This document shows, in pieces, positions 35,349 to 44,466 of a DNA stretch of 64,000 nt (position 1 is the stretch's first letter; each line of letters starts with the position of its first letter). The DNA comes from Ignavibacteriales bacterium (GTDB lineage: Bacteria > Bacteroidota > Ignavibacteria > Ignavibacteriales > Ignavibacteriaceae), in NCBI GenBank assembly GCA_016700155.1, contig CP065001.1, positions 1,240,001 to 1,304,000 on the forward strand. The letters are read 5' to 3'. Under the pieces are notes generated by a model, which saw only the letters and a list, made by a program, of their open reading frames with translations, did not search any database and had not been told where the DNA came from. The translations under genes were made by a program, and so were the position numbers.

Positions 35349-36533
35349 ATGAAAATCATCTATACACTTTTTTTACTGGCATTATTAAAGTGCATTGTTC
35401 AGGTCTACGCACAAAACGAAACCTTACATTTATTAGATGAATTAAATGACCCATCAATGAGGGTGAGACTATCTGCACTCGAAATTATTAATAAGGAAAA
35501 CTTAACTGAATATATTCCTCACCTCGAAGAATTGTATTATGCCCAATCCGAACCGTTGATGAAATATAGTTTTTTATTCACACTAAAAATATTAGGCTCC
35601 GAAAATATTATAAGTTATTGTATCGACTTCATTAACGAAGCAGATGCATTTGATCAAATGTTTCCGCCAAAAGATCCATTAGAGATGAAAGTGGAAGCAA
35701 CTTTACTATTATTACATTCGGGTTATTACGAAACCATTAATTATGTTTTTGAGTTAATAGAGCGCGATAGCACAAATATTACAGCTGTTTCATTACACTC
35801 TCTGGAGCTGATTGCAGACAATGTCCCCGAATCCAGAACTGAAGTAAAAGAATATCTGAATTTTTTTATCGCTAATAGCAATGATGATATTCTTCGGTCA
35901 ATTGCACTAAATATTTTAGCCAATCAATTTGGTAATGAGAGCGAAGAAGTACTTATTATGCGATCCAGGTCTGATCCAGAATTAATGGTGCGTTTGCGTT
36001 GTCTAAAAAACTTAATTTCCATTAAGTACCCTGAAATAAAAAATCTTTTGTATGAAAGATTGCATGCAGAGCCTGAGCGTTCTGGTCGGTTATATATTGC
36101 CGATACACTTCTCACAGCCTTTGGTGAGCCCTTGGATTTGCAAACAGTTAAAACGTATTCTTCTATCGAACCAGATATTCAAATGAGACCACTGTTTGAT
36201 TATTTAGTTAGTAGTTTTAAACCTCATAAGCCTTCAATCCCTACACATGAAATGATAGACAGTCTCAACTCATACACAGATCAGCTGTTTCAATTTAGCT
36301 GGATAAAAAACGAAGAGGATTACAAACACTATAAAGAAAAAACAAAAAACCTTCGGGAACTGTTTGAGCAAAATAAAACAGACGAATTATGTTCAAACCT
36401 GAATTGGATTATTTCTCAAGCAGAATCACATTACGGAAGGGATGTACTTACAAAAGAAGGTTATAAGTTTTTATTTTATTACACGGGTTACATAAAAGAA
36501 AAAATTGAAACTGAATTTGATTGTCACAACTAA
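35349..36533 (+). CDS. Exported HEAT-like protein with constant C-terminal domain, paralog 1
   Basis: This 394-residue protein has a signal peptide (about 1-22, ending VYAQ) and an alpha-helical body of HEAT-like pairs. An early unit contains LTEYIPHLEEL. The last 93 residues (from MIDSLNSYTDQLFQF to the stop) are nearly identical in four neighbouring genes. That tail is all-helical, with SNLNWIISQAESH and GYKFLFYYTGYIKEK, and its layout recalls FIMAH-type helical domains, though this is only a resemblance. The body is only moderately like its paralogs. It is the first of the array, with a clear Shine-Dalgarno, and the next gene starts 12 bases after it. Function unknown. Confidence 0.8.
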   Translation: MKIIYTLFLLALLKCIVQVYAQNETLHLLDELNDPSMRVRLSALEIINKENLTEYIPHLEELYYAQSEPLMKYSFLFTLKILGSENIISYCIDFINEADAFDQMFPPKDPLEMKVEATLLLLHSGYYETINYVFELIERDSTNITAVSLHSLELIADNVPESRTEVKEYLNFFIANSNDDILRSIALNILANQFGNESEEVLIMRSRSDPELMVRLRCLKNLISIKYPEIKNLLYERLHAEPERSGRLYIADTLLTAFGEPLDLQTVKTYSSIEPDIQMRPLFDYLVSSFKPHKPSIPTHEMIDSLNSYTDQLFQFSWIKNEEDYKHYKEKTKNLRELFEQNKTDELCSNLNWIISQAESHYGRDVLTKEGYKFLFYYTGYIKEKIETEFDCHN

Positions 36534-36545
36534 AGGGTAATTAAA

Positions 36546-37721
36546 ATGAAAAAATATTTATTACTGGTTTTAATATGCCTTGCATTTCAATACTCAACTG
36601 CACAGATAAATGAACTTCCATTAGAACAGTTTTTAGACGGGGGTGAATCTCAAAAGATTAAAACTTTAAAGGATATTACTGATAATAATTTAACAGAATA
36701 TATTCCTGCTATAGAGGAAAGAGTATTCTCCCAGGAAACATTGTTTTTACAATGGTTATTTCTGGAAGCTCTTCAAATTCTTGATTCCCCAAATGCAAAG
36801 GAACTGATCAACCACTTCATTGATCAGGTTGACGGGTTTAAATCAACCCGTATTGAAGATCCGCTTGAGTATAAAGCATTTGCAGCGATACTTCTTCTTG
36901 AACCAAATATTCAGGATTACTCCCGGTCTGAACTTATAATCGAATATTTTGAGAATACTACTGCAAATTATAATGCGAGAATTTTCACAAAGCTTAATGA
37001 TGTTTATCAGAATGTTCCGAATCTTGATCAGCGGATTATTACTATTCTATTGAATTCTTTCAACTCTGGTGGAGACCCATTAAGTCACTATTCATTAATT
37101 ATGTTAAATGAATTCAACTATAGCGGGATCATTCAGATTTGTTTGAATAGTGGTATCAATTCTCAAGATGAATGGATAAGAAATTATTGCTATGCTATTC
37201 TCCAAGACAGGAATTACAGTGAATTAAAAGATTTGTTGAAGGACAATATGAGCACAGAATCTTCAGGAAGAATCAGATACCGTCACTTAGGTAACCTGGT
37301 AAAATCGTTTGGTCAGCCCTCAGATATCAAATTCTGTATAGAATATTTGCCTAATGAGCAAGACCTGGAAATAAAACAGATGATGGAGTTTTCTCTAAAA
37401 GATTTCATACCAACCAATCCAAATTTACCTATTCCCCAAATGATAGACAGCCTCAACTCATACACTGACCAGTTATATCAATATGGCTGGATAAAAAACG
37501 AAGATGATTACGAAAGCTATAAAGAAAAAACAAAAAACCTTCGCGAACTGTTTGAGCAAAAGAAAACAGACGAATTATGTTCAAACCTGAATTGGATTAT
37601 TTCTCAGGCAGAATCACATCACGGAAGTGATTTATTAACTGAAGAAGGTTATAAGTTTTTGTTTTATTACACGGGTTACATAAAAGAAAAAATTGAAACT
37701 GAATTTGGCGTTTGCAAATAA
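36546..37721 (+). CDS. Exported HEAT-like protein with constant C-terminal domain, paralog 2
   Basis: This 391-residue protein has a signal peptide (about 1-19, ending STAQ). Its helical body includes NLTEYIPAIEERVF and ALQILDSPNAKELI, equivalent to the first HEAT-like unit of the other paralogs. The 93-residue tail starts MIDSLNSYTDQLYQY and ends EFGVCK. It lies 12 bases after paralog 1 and 12 bases before paralog 3. No enzymatic motif is seen, and scaffold or binding roles are typical of HEAT-like folds. Confidence 0.8.
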   Translation: MKKYLLLVLICLAFQYSTAQINELPLEQFLDGGESQKIKTLKDITDNNLTEYIPAIEERVFSQETLFLQWLFLEALQILDSPNAKELINHFIDQVDGFKSTRIEDPLEYKAFAAILLLEPNIQDYSRSELIIEYFENTTANYNARIFTKLNDVYQNVPNLDQRIITILLNSFNSGGDPLSHYSLIMLNEFNYSGIIQICLNSGINSQDEWIRNYCYAILQDRNYSELKDLLKDNMSTESSGRIRYRHLGNLVKSFGQPSDIKFCIEYLPNEQDLEIKQMMEFSLKDFIPTNPNLPIPQMIDSLNSYTDQLYQYGWIKNEDDYESYKEKTKNLRELFEQKKTDELCSNLNWIISQAESHHGSDLLTEEGYKFLFYYTGYIKEKIETEFGVCK

Positions 37722-37733
37722 ACAGGATTAATT

Positions 37734-38909
37734 ATGAAAACCATATTCATCTGTTTTCTGTTTTTCTATTCAGTAATGTTTAGCCAAGACTTACCTCTCA
37801 AAGGGAAGTTAGAGTCACGTAGTTGGGGTTTAAGATGGGCTGCATTAGAACAGATCTCAAGAGAAGGATTGACAGAATATATTCCACTCCTTGAAGAACA
37901 GGCGTTAGATCAACCGATCTATGATCTTCGATATTCTTTTCTAAAAACATTAGTTGATCTTCATTCTAAAAACGCACAGAAATTAATTGTTAGGTATATC
38001 TCAGAAATTGAAATTAAGATTCCTGAACCACCGTTTAATAATTTAGACATTAATGAAGCGAAAAATAAAGCTGCAATTCTTTTAATTGATCTTGGGGACT
38101 ATTCGCAGGTCGATTTAATATTCAATTATTTATCTAATGAACCTGTTTCTACATCAACCTCAGGTTTCGTTTCGTTACTAATATGGATCTATAACAAAGT
38201 CCCCGAAAAGAGACCTCAGGTAATAAGTCATTTACTTAATCATTTTAACTCTGAAAAATGTTCGAGTTTGACAAGAACTACTATTCTGAGATTTTTTGAT
38301 TCTATTAATTATGAAGATATAGTTGAACTCTCCCTTTCCGGTTTTGAAGATGAAAATGATGAGGAACTAAGAAATATTAGTGCCTGGATACTTTACGAGC
38401 GTAATATTCCTGAATTAAGAAAAATATTAATGGCACGGATTCCAATTGAACCAGCACCTTCCTCCAAAATCCATATGATTTCCCGGTTGATAACAATGGG
38501 AGAACCATCCGATATTAATTACGTAAAGAACTTTATACCAACAGAAAAAAGTGAAGATCATAAATTCATTCACGAGATAAATCTTTCGAAATTTATTCCT
38601 AAAAAACCAGAGTTCACTGTTGGAGAAATGATAGACAGTCTCAACTCATACACTGATCAGTTATATCAATTTGGCTGGATAAAAAACGAAGTCGATTACA
38701 AACTCTATAAAGAAAAAACAAAAAACCTTCGCGAACTGTTTGAGCAAAAGAAAACAGACGAATTATGTTCAAACCTGAATTGGATAATATCTCAGGCAGA
38801 ATCACAGCACGGAAGTGATTTACTTACAGAAGAAGGTTATAAGTTTCTGTTTTATTACACCGGCTACATAAAAGAAAAAATTGAAACTGAATTTGGTACA
38901 TGTAAATAG
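37734..38909 (+). CDS. Exported HEAT-like protein with constant C-terminal domain, paralog 3
   Basis: This 391-residue protein has a signal peptide (about 1-17, ending MFSQ). Its helical body begins LESRSWGLRWAALEQI, then GLTEYIPLLEEQAL. The 93-residue tail (MIDSLNSYTDQLYQF to EFGTCK) is shared with its neighbours. The body diverges from paralogs 1 and 2, while the tail is almost unchanged in DNA. It is followed by paralog 4 after four bases. Confidence 0.8.
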   Translation: MKTIFICFLFFYSVMFSQDLPLKGKLESRSWGLRWAALEQISREGLTEYIPLLEEQALDQPIYDLRYSFLKTLVDLHSKNAQKLIVRYISEIEIKIPEPPFNNLDINEAKNKAAILLIDLGDYSQVDLIFNYLSNEPVSTSTSGFVSLLIWIYNKVPEKRPQVISHLLNHFNSEKCSSLTRTTILRFFDSINYEDIVELSLSGFEDENDEELRNISAWILYERNIPELRKILMARIPIEPAPSSKIHMISRLITMGEPSDINYVKNFIPTEKSEDHKFIHEINLSKFIPKKPEFTVGEMIDSLNSYTDQLYQFGWIKNEVDYKLYKEKTKNLRELFEQKKTDELCSNLNWIISQAESQHGSDLLTEEGYKFLFYYTGYIKEKIETEFGTCK

Positions 38910-38913
38910 CACT

Positions 38914-40089
38914 ATGTTTGAAACAAAAAAAATATTTCTATTTGTCTTCATTTTTTTTGAAATGATTTCAGCGCAATGCGATTTGAATGAACTAATTATT
39001 TTGGTTCAGGAAGGAACCTTATCGGAAAAGCTGGAAAGTTTACAAGCTATCCGAGAGTGTGGGTTAACAGAATCTTTTCAATTTCTGAATGAACGAATAG
39101 AAATTGAGGATGATTTGTTCGTGCAAACTATGATTTTAACAACTCTTTATTTTATGGAATGCCCCAACATTGAAGCTGTAGCAGTGAATTTTTTGGATGT
39201 TATTGATAATTCAAATTATTCAATACTTGAAGAAACGGATAGAGCGAAATTAATTGCATCGGCAATTCTGCTGGAAAGAAATAACTGTTCTTATACCCAA
39301 AACATTTTTGATTATTTGACTCAATATGATATTAGGAATGGATGGATTTTCTCTTCGCTGAAAGCAATGCTGGAAGTTTCACAATTCGAACAGGTCTCAA
39401 GAAATGAGCTTATAAGCATACTTCAATCATCACCATATTATCATTCACGGGTTAATGCACTAATGATTATGACAGAGAAATACGGTGATCAGCAAACGCT
39501 TAATGTGTACAAATCAAGTATGATTAATGACGATTCAATGGGGGTACGGTTGTATAGCCTCAAAGCGTTATGCAAATATGAGTATGGCACTTTAGATATA
39601 GAATTAAGATCACTAATAGAAACGGATCCATCCTGGTATTTACGCAGAGTTTTTGTTGATACATTACTAAGTAAATATGGACAACCAATAGACCTATACG
39701 CTGTTCAAAATCATATATTAGTGGAAGAAAATGAAACTGCCCTATGGTGGATGCAGAACTCCATTAATAATTTTATTCCTCATAATCCAAATTTAACTAT
39801 TCCCCAAATGATGGACAGCCTCAACTCATACACTGACCAGTTATATCAATTTGGCTGGATAAAAAACGAAGTCGATTACAAACACTATAGAGAAAAAACA
39901 AAAAACCTTCGCGAACTGTTTGAGCAAAAGAAAACAGACGAATTATGTTCAAACCTGAATTGGATAATATCTCAGGCAGAATCACATCACAGAAGTGATG
40001 TACTTACAGAAGAAGGTTATAAGTTTCTGTTTTATTACACCGGCTACATAAAAGAAAAAATTGAAACTGAATTTGGTGATTGCAAATAA
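38914..40089 (+). CDS. Exported HEAT-like protein with constant C-terminal domain, paralog 4
   Basis: The frame is open from 38881, but the ATG at 38914 starts right after the paralog 3 stop. It gives a signal peptide (about 1-21, ending MISAQ) and a length of 391 residues, the same as paralogs 2 and 3. The body is the most divergent (CGLTESFQFLNERIEI in place of the usual LTEYIP unit). It has several extra Cys and more HEAT-like pairs, and then the constant tail (from MMDSLNSYTDQLYQF to EFGDCK). A palindromic element at 40119 lies just downstream and may end the transcript. Confidence 0.8.
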   Translation: MFETKKIFLFVFIFFEMISAQCDLNELIILVQEGTLSEKLESLQAIRECGLTESFQFLNERIEIEDDLFVQTMILTTLYFMECPNIEAVAVNFLDVIDNSNYSILEETDRAKLIASAILLERNNCSYTQNIFDYLTQYDIRNGWIFSSLKAMLEVSQFEQVSRNELISILQSSPYYHSRVNALMIMTEKYGDQQTLNVYKSSMINDDSMGVRLYSLKALCKYEYGTLDIELRSLIETDPSWYLRRVFVDTLLSKYGQPIDLYAVQNHILVEENETALWWMQNSINNFIPHNPNLTIPQMMDSLNSYTDQLYQFGWIKNEVDYKHYREKTKNLRELFEQKKTDELCSNLNWIISQAESHHRSDVLTEEGYKFLFYYTGYIKEKIETEFGDCK

Positions 40090-40118
40090 ATGGTTCTAAA
40101 ATATTATCCTTCTTTTAA

Positions 40119-40148
40119 TGTAGGGATCGGTCACAGATCGCTCCCTAC
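40119..40148. repeat. Short palindromic dispersed element, copy 2
   Basis: TGTAGGGATCGGTCACAGAT is followed by CGCTCCCTAC, so GTAGGGA pairs with TCCCTAC. It resembles the element at 29747-29773 and again sits just after a gene end, 30 bases past paralog 4. Confidence 0.55.
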
Positions 40149-40179
40149 TTTCTAATTGCTTCCGATTTAATTATTTTTG
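40149..40179 (+). promoter_or_regulatory. Promoter for def-fmt
   Basis: TATTTTTG (40172-40179) matches the -7 consensus. A TTTC lies about 20 bases upstream at the -33 place. The predicted start near 40186 is about 37 bases before the def ATG. Confidence 0.45.
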
Positions 40180-40222
40180 CATCAACTCAAATGATATTAA
40201 AACAAGAAGGATTGGAGCTTGG

Positions 40223-40786
40223 ATGGCTTTGTTACCTATAACCCTTTACGGTGATAAGATACTAAGAAAAAAAGGGCATCGTGTTAAGGAAATTGGTATC
40301 GATACGATAGCGTTAATTAAAAATATGTTTGATACTATGCGCAACGCTAACGGTATCGGGCTTGCTGCAAACCAGGTCGGTTCGGATAAATCAATTTTCG
40401 TTGTTGATGTTTCAGTCATTGAAGGTAATGAACATATCAAACCTATTGCACTTATCAATCCGGATATAAAATTCTATTCCGAAGAAAAAGTTTTTATTGA
40501 AGAAGGATGTTTAAGCATTCCCGAAGTCAGAGCGGATGTTGAACGACCAAGGATGATTAAGATAACTTACCAGGATACTGATCTTCAGACTCATACGGTT
40601 GAAGCAGATGGAATACTTGCAAGAGTTATGCAGCACGAGTATGATCACCTGCAGGGAATATTATTCACTGACAGAATTTCCGATGAAGTTAAAAAAGAAC
40701 TAAAGAAAGAATTAACCCAGATTCGCAAACGGGAAATTGAAATAGATTATCCCGTAACTGAAGACCCCGAATATCAACTTAAATAA
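40223..40786 (+). CDS. def: Peptide deformylase
   Basis: This 187-residue protein has the three deformylase motifs GIGLAANQVG, EEGCLSIPEV (metal-binding Cys) and QHEYDHLQG (metal-binding His pair and catalytic Glu). It removes the formyl group from new proteins. It lies 12 bases before fmt, the enzyme that adds the formyl group to Met-tRNA, the common def-fmt operon. Confidence 0.97.
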   Translation: MALLPITLYGDKILRKKGHRVKEIGIDTIALIKNMFDTMRNANGIGLAANQVGSDKSIFVVDVSVIEGNEHIKPIALINPDIKFYSEEKVFIEEGCLSIPEVRADVERPRMIKITYQDTDLQTHTVEADGILARVMQHEYDHLQGILFTDRISDEVKKELKKELTQIRKREIEIDYPVTEDPEYQLK

Positions 40787-40798
40787 AGCAGCTCGCCG

Positions 40799-41707
40799 AT
40801 GAATATTATTTTTATGGGCACTCCGGATTTTGCAATTCCTTCATTAAGTGCACTCGTTCAAAGTAAACATAAAGTTGTCGCTGTTGTAACAACGCCGGAT
40901 AAGGAAAGAGGACGCGGACAGAAAGTATCTTTTACTCCAGTTAAAGAATTTGCAGTTAAAAACTCAATTCCAGTACTCCAGCCGGAAAAATTAAAAGATG
41001 AAAAGTTTATTTCTGATTTAAAATCTTTTAATGCTGACTTATTTGTTATAGTCGCGTTCAGAATATTACCAAGAGAAGTATTTACAATTCCTTCAAGAGG
41101 GAGTTTTAATCTGCACGGCTCTTTGCTTCCAAAATACAGGGGCGCAGCGCCGATACAATGGGCGCTTATAAAAGGTGAAAGTGAAACCGGACTAACAACG
41201 TTCATGCTCGCTGATAAAGTTGATACAGGAAATATTCTTCTCCAGGAAAAAATAGAAATACAATCTGAAGATAATTTCGAATCACTCCACGACAGGATGA
41301 GTCTTAAAGGCGCTGAATTAGTAATTAAAACTGTTGATAAAATTGATTCCGGAAATTTTGAATTAATAAAACAGGATGATTCACTCGCTACTCCTGCACC
41401 GAAGATCACGAAAGAAATTTGTTTGATTGACTGGAATAAGTCTGCGCAGGAAATTCATAATCTCATAAGAGGATTATCACCGCATCCTGCAGCTTTCTTC
41501 CATTCCAATAACAAAGTGATTAAGGTTTACAAAACAGAAATAGTCAGTGACAAAAATTTAAAACCTAACGAAATCTATCAATCAAAAACTGAACTGATTA
41601 TCGGCTGCGGAAAAGATGCTTTACAAATCCTTGAAATACAGCAGGAAGGGAAGAAGCGAATGAGTGTTGAGGAATTTTTGAGAGGGTTTAGTTTTTTGAA
41701 ATTATGA
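40799..41707 (+). CDS. fmt: Methionyl-tRNA formyltransferase
   Basis: This 302-residue protein has FMGTPDFAIPSL at the N-terminus, the catalytic region FNLHGSLLPKYRGAAPIQWA and the LADKVDTGNIL segment. A smaller C-terminal tRNA-binding domain begins near residue 205. It formylates initiator Met-tRNA. It is second in the def-fmt operon and ends three bases before the convergent hepT gene. Confidence 0.97.
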   Translation: MNIIFMGTPDFAIPSLSALVQSKHKVVAVVTTPDKERGRGQKVSFTPVKEFAVKNSIPVLQPEKLKDEKFISDLKSFNADLFVIVAFRILPREVFTIPSRGSFNLHGSLLPKYRGAAPIQWALIKGESETGLTTFMLADKVDTGNILLQEKIEIQSEDNFESLHDRMSLKGAELVIKTVDKIDSGNFELIKQDDSLATPAPKITKEICLIDWNKSAQEIHNLIRGLSPHPAAFFHSNNKVIKVYKTEIVSDKNLKPNEIYQSKTELIIGCGKDALQILEIQQEGKKRMSVEEFLRGFSFLKL

Positions 41708-41710
41708 AAT

Positions 41711-42061
41711 TCATTCCAAAGTTTCGATTATATCTTCTATTTGCGTCTTATTTGTTGGTAAATGATTAACAGCAATATCCCATATCATTTCGTAATCTAT
41801 CCCAAAATATTCATGTGATATTTTATTTCTCATATAATACATTTCTTTCCATGGTACTTCTGGGTACATCGCGACTAAATTTTCGGGTAAATTTTTTGCT
41901 GCTTCACCAATTATTTCAAAGTTTCTGACAACTGCATCAATGGTTTTTTGATCATTCATAAAAGAGTTAAAATCCATCCCAGCGATATATTCCGAGATTC
42001 TTCTCATTGACTGCAGCATATCATCCAAATACATTTTATATATGCGATCGTCTTTCTTCAA
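41711..42061 (-). CDS. HepT-like ribonuclease toxin (DUF86)
   Basis: This 116-residue helical protein has the RX4HXY motif in MRNKISHEYFG (R78, H83, Y85). In the HepT/MntA system the Arg and His are the RNase site and the Tyr is the residue AMPylated by the antitoxin. It uses a TTG start two bases after the mntA stop, so the two are coupled. All key residues are present, so the toxin is probably functional. Confidence 0.88.
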   Translation of the reverse strand: MKKDDRIYKMYLDDMLQSMRRISEYIAGMDFNSFMNDQKTIDAVVRNFEIIGEAAKNLPENLVAMYPEVPWKEMYYMRNKISHEYFGIDYEMIWDIAVNHLPTNKTQIEDIIETLE

Positions 42062-42063
42062 TG

Positions 42064-42354
42064 TCAGATATACTGGACTTGATTCAGAATAAATTTATTT
42101 AACGGGGCTTTTAACGCATTCTTAGTAACCAGGTCAATCTTTCTGCTAAAAACTTTTTCAAGAAATATTTCTAAAGTAAGTAACTTCCAGCCGATTGGTC
42201 TTTCCAATTCAACCAATAAGTCAATGTCACTCTCTGCATTAAAAGTTTCATCTGCAAAAGATCCGAACAACCCAATGTTTTTAACAGAATATTCTCTCTG
42301 CAATATTGGTTTAATTTCATTTAATTTTTTTAGAATCTCTGATTTCGTATTCAT
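42064..42354 (-). CDS. MntA-like nucleotidyltransferase antitoxin
   Basis: From the ATG at 42354 this is 96 residues. It has the minimal nucleotidyltransferase motif GS-X10-DXD (GSFADETFNAESDID, G31 to D45) and a third acidic residue in KIDLV. MntA blocks HepT by AMPylating its tyrosine. A TTG five codons upstream is possible, but the ATG start gives the usual N-terminal helix. It lies first in the two-gene operon. Confidence 0.88.
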   Translation of the reverse strand: MNTKSEILKKLNEIKPILQREYSVKNIGLFGSFADETFNAESDIDLLVELERPIGWKLLTLEIFLEKVFSRKIDLVTKNALKAPLNKFILNQVQYI

Positions 42355-42442
42355 ATTAGTCCATCGCAATATATTCCTGATTGAAATATAATACTTAATA
42401 TGGTAGAATATATAACAAGTTTTTTTTTCTGAAAGAATCCAA

Positions 42443-43402
42443 CTATCTATTCACCACAACAAACACTGGCGCCTGTTGGTATTTATAAGTTGTATCAGTC
42501 AATTGTTTTATTTCTTTTGTCTTCCAGTTCATCAGCATTATGTGATACTGTGATTCATCATTAGTACTATGATCATAAGCAAGCCAGTTGCCATCAGAAC
42601 TCCAGTCGTGCCAGCCTTCATTATCAGTACTGTTTGTTAATTTCCATTGTTTGCTTCCGTCAGGAGAAACTGCGAAAATATTGTTCCGTCCATCCTGTTT
42701 GGAAATGTAGGTGATAAAATTTTCTGTCGGGTGCCATTTGGGCGGACCCGCTTTATATCCAAAATCTTTAGCTGAAATATTATCCTCAGGATATGTTGTT
42801 AACTGTTTCATTCCTGAGCCATCAACATTCATTACATATAATTCTTCGTGTGTTGATCTGTCTCGTTTATCCTTCTGATACGCGAATACGATTTGTTTTC
42901 CGTCAGGTGAAAAGCAGGGGTCGCGGTACATTGCGGCAGTGTCGTTCGTTATCTGTTCATACTTCCCGGTTGAAGTATTTACTAAAAATAATTGATAACG
43001 GATTTCCTTTCCGATTCTCCCAGCAACTACCATTTCTTTGCAGTTATTCCTGCTGCTCATCCAGCTATCTTCCAGCCGAAGGTCAGTAACCTTCCTGATG
43101 TTCTTTCCATTCGCATCCATTTCATATAAAAAATAATTCCTGTAAGCTGTGTCACGGTCACTGATAAAGAAAAGTCTGTTCTTGTAAGAGTTATATGTCC
43201 ATGCGACATCTTTATGTGCTGTCAGATTTTTTTTGTTGTTCCCATCAATGTCCATTATCATTACTTCGTAGTTGTCGGGCGCTGAACTGTCCGGGGCAAA
43301 AACATTGTAAGCAATTCCATATTCTGTCTTCTTCGGTTCATCTTTCTTTTCACAGCCTAAAAAAATTATTGAAGTTAAAAGCAGAGCTAATATTGGTTTC
43401 AT
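42443..43402 (-). CDS. Lipoprotein with TolB-like PD40 beta-propeller repeats
   Basis: This 319-residue protein has a lipoprotein signal with lipobox FLGC (Cys17). About five PD40 blades follow, including FSPDGKQIVFAYQKD, WHPTENFITYISKQDG and VSPDGSKQWKL. It is probably anchored at the outer membrane or periplasmic face. PD40 propellers of this sort bind proteins or peptides, and no catalytic domain is seen. It lies 10 bases after the DUF4287/DUF5655 gene on the same strand. Confidence 0.82.
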   Translation of the reverse strand: MKPILALLLTSIIFLGCEKKDEPKKTEYGIAYNVFAPDSSAPDNYEVMIMDIDGNNKKNLTAHKDVAWTYNSYKNRLFFISDRDTAYRNYFLYEMDANGKNIRKVTDLRLEDSWMSSRNNCKEMVVAGRIGKEIRYQLFLVNTSTGKYEQITNDTAAMYRDPCFSPDGKQIVFAYQKDKRDRSTHEELYVMNVDGSGMKQLTTYPEDNISAKDFGYKAGPPKWHPTENFITYISKQDGRNNIFAVSPDGSKQWKLTNSTDNEGWHDWSSDGNWLAYDHSTNDESQYHIMLMNWKTKEIKQLTDTTYKYQQAPVFVVVNR

Positions 43403-43412
43403 AATTTCACTT

Positions 43413-43988
43413 TTACTTTATATGTGTGCGGTTATAAGATTGAATTAGATATTCAGAAACTTTTTTGTTAAAATGTTTTTCATCGGTAAGAACGATCATG
43501 TGAGAAATTCTCGGCATTGGTCCTGTAAGTTTTGATTTCTGAAGTGTGTCATTAAATGCGACATCACCAAGATCCATTCCCATTCTCAGTTCTTTTGGTT
43601 TAATGTTTATAGCAGCAAACTCCCTTGTTGCTGTAAACGAAACATAAGTTTTCTTGGCTATCATCTGAGTATCAGGAAAATCTTTCAGGATTTTTTTAGA
43701 TACAAAATCAAACAATGGTTTCATCTGCTCTGATTTTACAAACTGGTTTTCCAGAAGATTATCTTCACTCTGATAAACAGGTTTTCCGTTATTCAGATAA
43801 ATGCCTGCGACAAATGAAGCCTGCATATGATTCAGCTTATGTTCACTCTTCAGCCAGTTAAGAATTTCCATCTGTTTGGTAAAGCCTTTAGGTTTAACAA
43901 CGGCTAACCATTGCTCAAGTGTTTTTCCGGTTTTTTCTTTTGCTGTTTGTATGAACTCTAATTCGAATTCGCCTGATGTTTTTGCCAT
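43413..43988 (-). CDS. DUF4287 and DUF5655 domain protein
   Basis: This 191-residue cytoplasmic protein has an N-terminal DUF4287-type helical part (about 10-65: TGKTLEQWLAVVKPKGF and MQASFVAGIYL). The C-terminal DUF5655-type part (about 85-185) has KKTYVSFTATREFAAIN and SHMIVLTDEKHFNKKV. The two are often found together. The function is unknown; DUF5655 is sometimes associated with DNA-linked stress functions, but this is uncertain. It is one base from the DUF1761 gene, so these are likely co-transcribed. Confidence 0.8.
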   Translation of the reverse strand: MAKTSGEFELEFIQTAKEKTGKTLEQWLAVVKPKGFTKQMEILNWLKSEHKLNHMQASFVAGIYLNNGKPVYQSEDNLLENQFVKSEQMKPLFDFVSKKILKDFPDTQMIAKKTYVSFTATREFAAINIKPKELRMGMDLGDVAFNDTLQKSKLTGPMPRISHMIVLTDEKHFNKKVSEYLIQSYNRTHIK

Positions 43989-43989
43989 A

Positions 43990-44400
43990 TTACCTCCAGG
44001 CTCCGAGTATGAAGCCGATGATTGTGAAATAAACTACTATGTATCCGCCGTTGATAAAAATATATTTCCACGAACGTAATTCAAATAATGCAATAACTGC
44101 GAAGATTACTGCAGCCCAGCCAAAGCCGGTAAGGAAGCCTGCAGTCGCGCCCCATGCCGCATCTGTTTTTGCATCACCAAGAAAAAATGCCAGGTTATAA
44201 CTCATTATCACTGAGAAAAGAATTGTCAAACCATACGTCTTAACAGGATTAACTTTCTTAAGAGCCTCCTCTGTTAAATTATTTTCTTTCTTCCATGCAT
44301 TGTAAAACATTACGGGAGAATACCAGAGAGCACCAAGAACTAAATTGAAGATTGCGCAAACCGCAACAGCAAGATGATTTATATAAATGTCTTCCATCAA
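43990..44400 (-). CDS. DUF1761 membrane protein
   Basis: This 136-residue protein has four membrane helices. The N-terminal pattern INHLAVAVCAIFNLVLGALW followed by YSPVMF is typical of DUF1761. The function is unknown. It is first in a run that continues with the DUF4287/5655 and PD40 lipoprotein genes, and a 66-base gap separates it from the AraC regulator gene upstream. Confidence 0.85.
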   Translation of the reverse strand: MMEDIYINHLAVAVCAIFNLVLGALWYSPVMFYNAWKKENNLTEEALKKVNPVKTYGLTILFSVIMSYNLAFFLGDAKTDAAWGATAGFLTGFGWAAVIFAVIALFELRSWKYIFINGGYIVVYFTIIGFILGAWR

Positions 44401-44466
44401 ATAACTCCTGAATAATTTTCACGAAAAATATGAGGAAGGTCATTCGTTGTATTGTAAAAAATTTAC

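Larger units (their letters stand above)
36252..40089 (+). repeat. Four copies of a 282-bp constant 3' block in tandem genes
   Basis: Each of the four paralogous genes ends with a block of exactly 282 bp from its Met-(Ile/Met)-Asp-Ser codons to the stop: 36252-36533, 37440-37721, 38628-38909 and 39808-40089. The blocks are almost identical in DNA, including silent positions (for example ACAAAAAACCTTCGCGAACT in copies 2-4, one change in copy 1). The upstream parts of the genes differ strongly. This looks like homogenisation by gene conversion. Confidence 0.9.

Noticed and set aside
35349..40089. Tandem repetition considered as a CRISPR or similar array
   Set aside because: The repeated unit is a coding 282-bp gene end at 1.2-kb spacing, not short repeats with spacers.
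40858..41409. 183-codon open frame on the minus strand within fmt
   Set aside because: It is antisense of a housekeeping gene and has no protein pattern.
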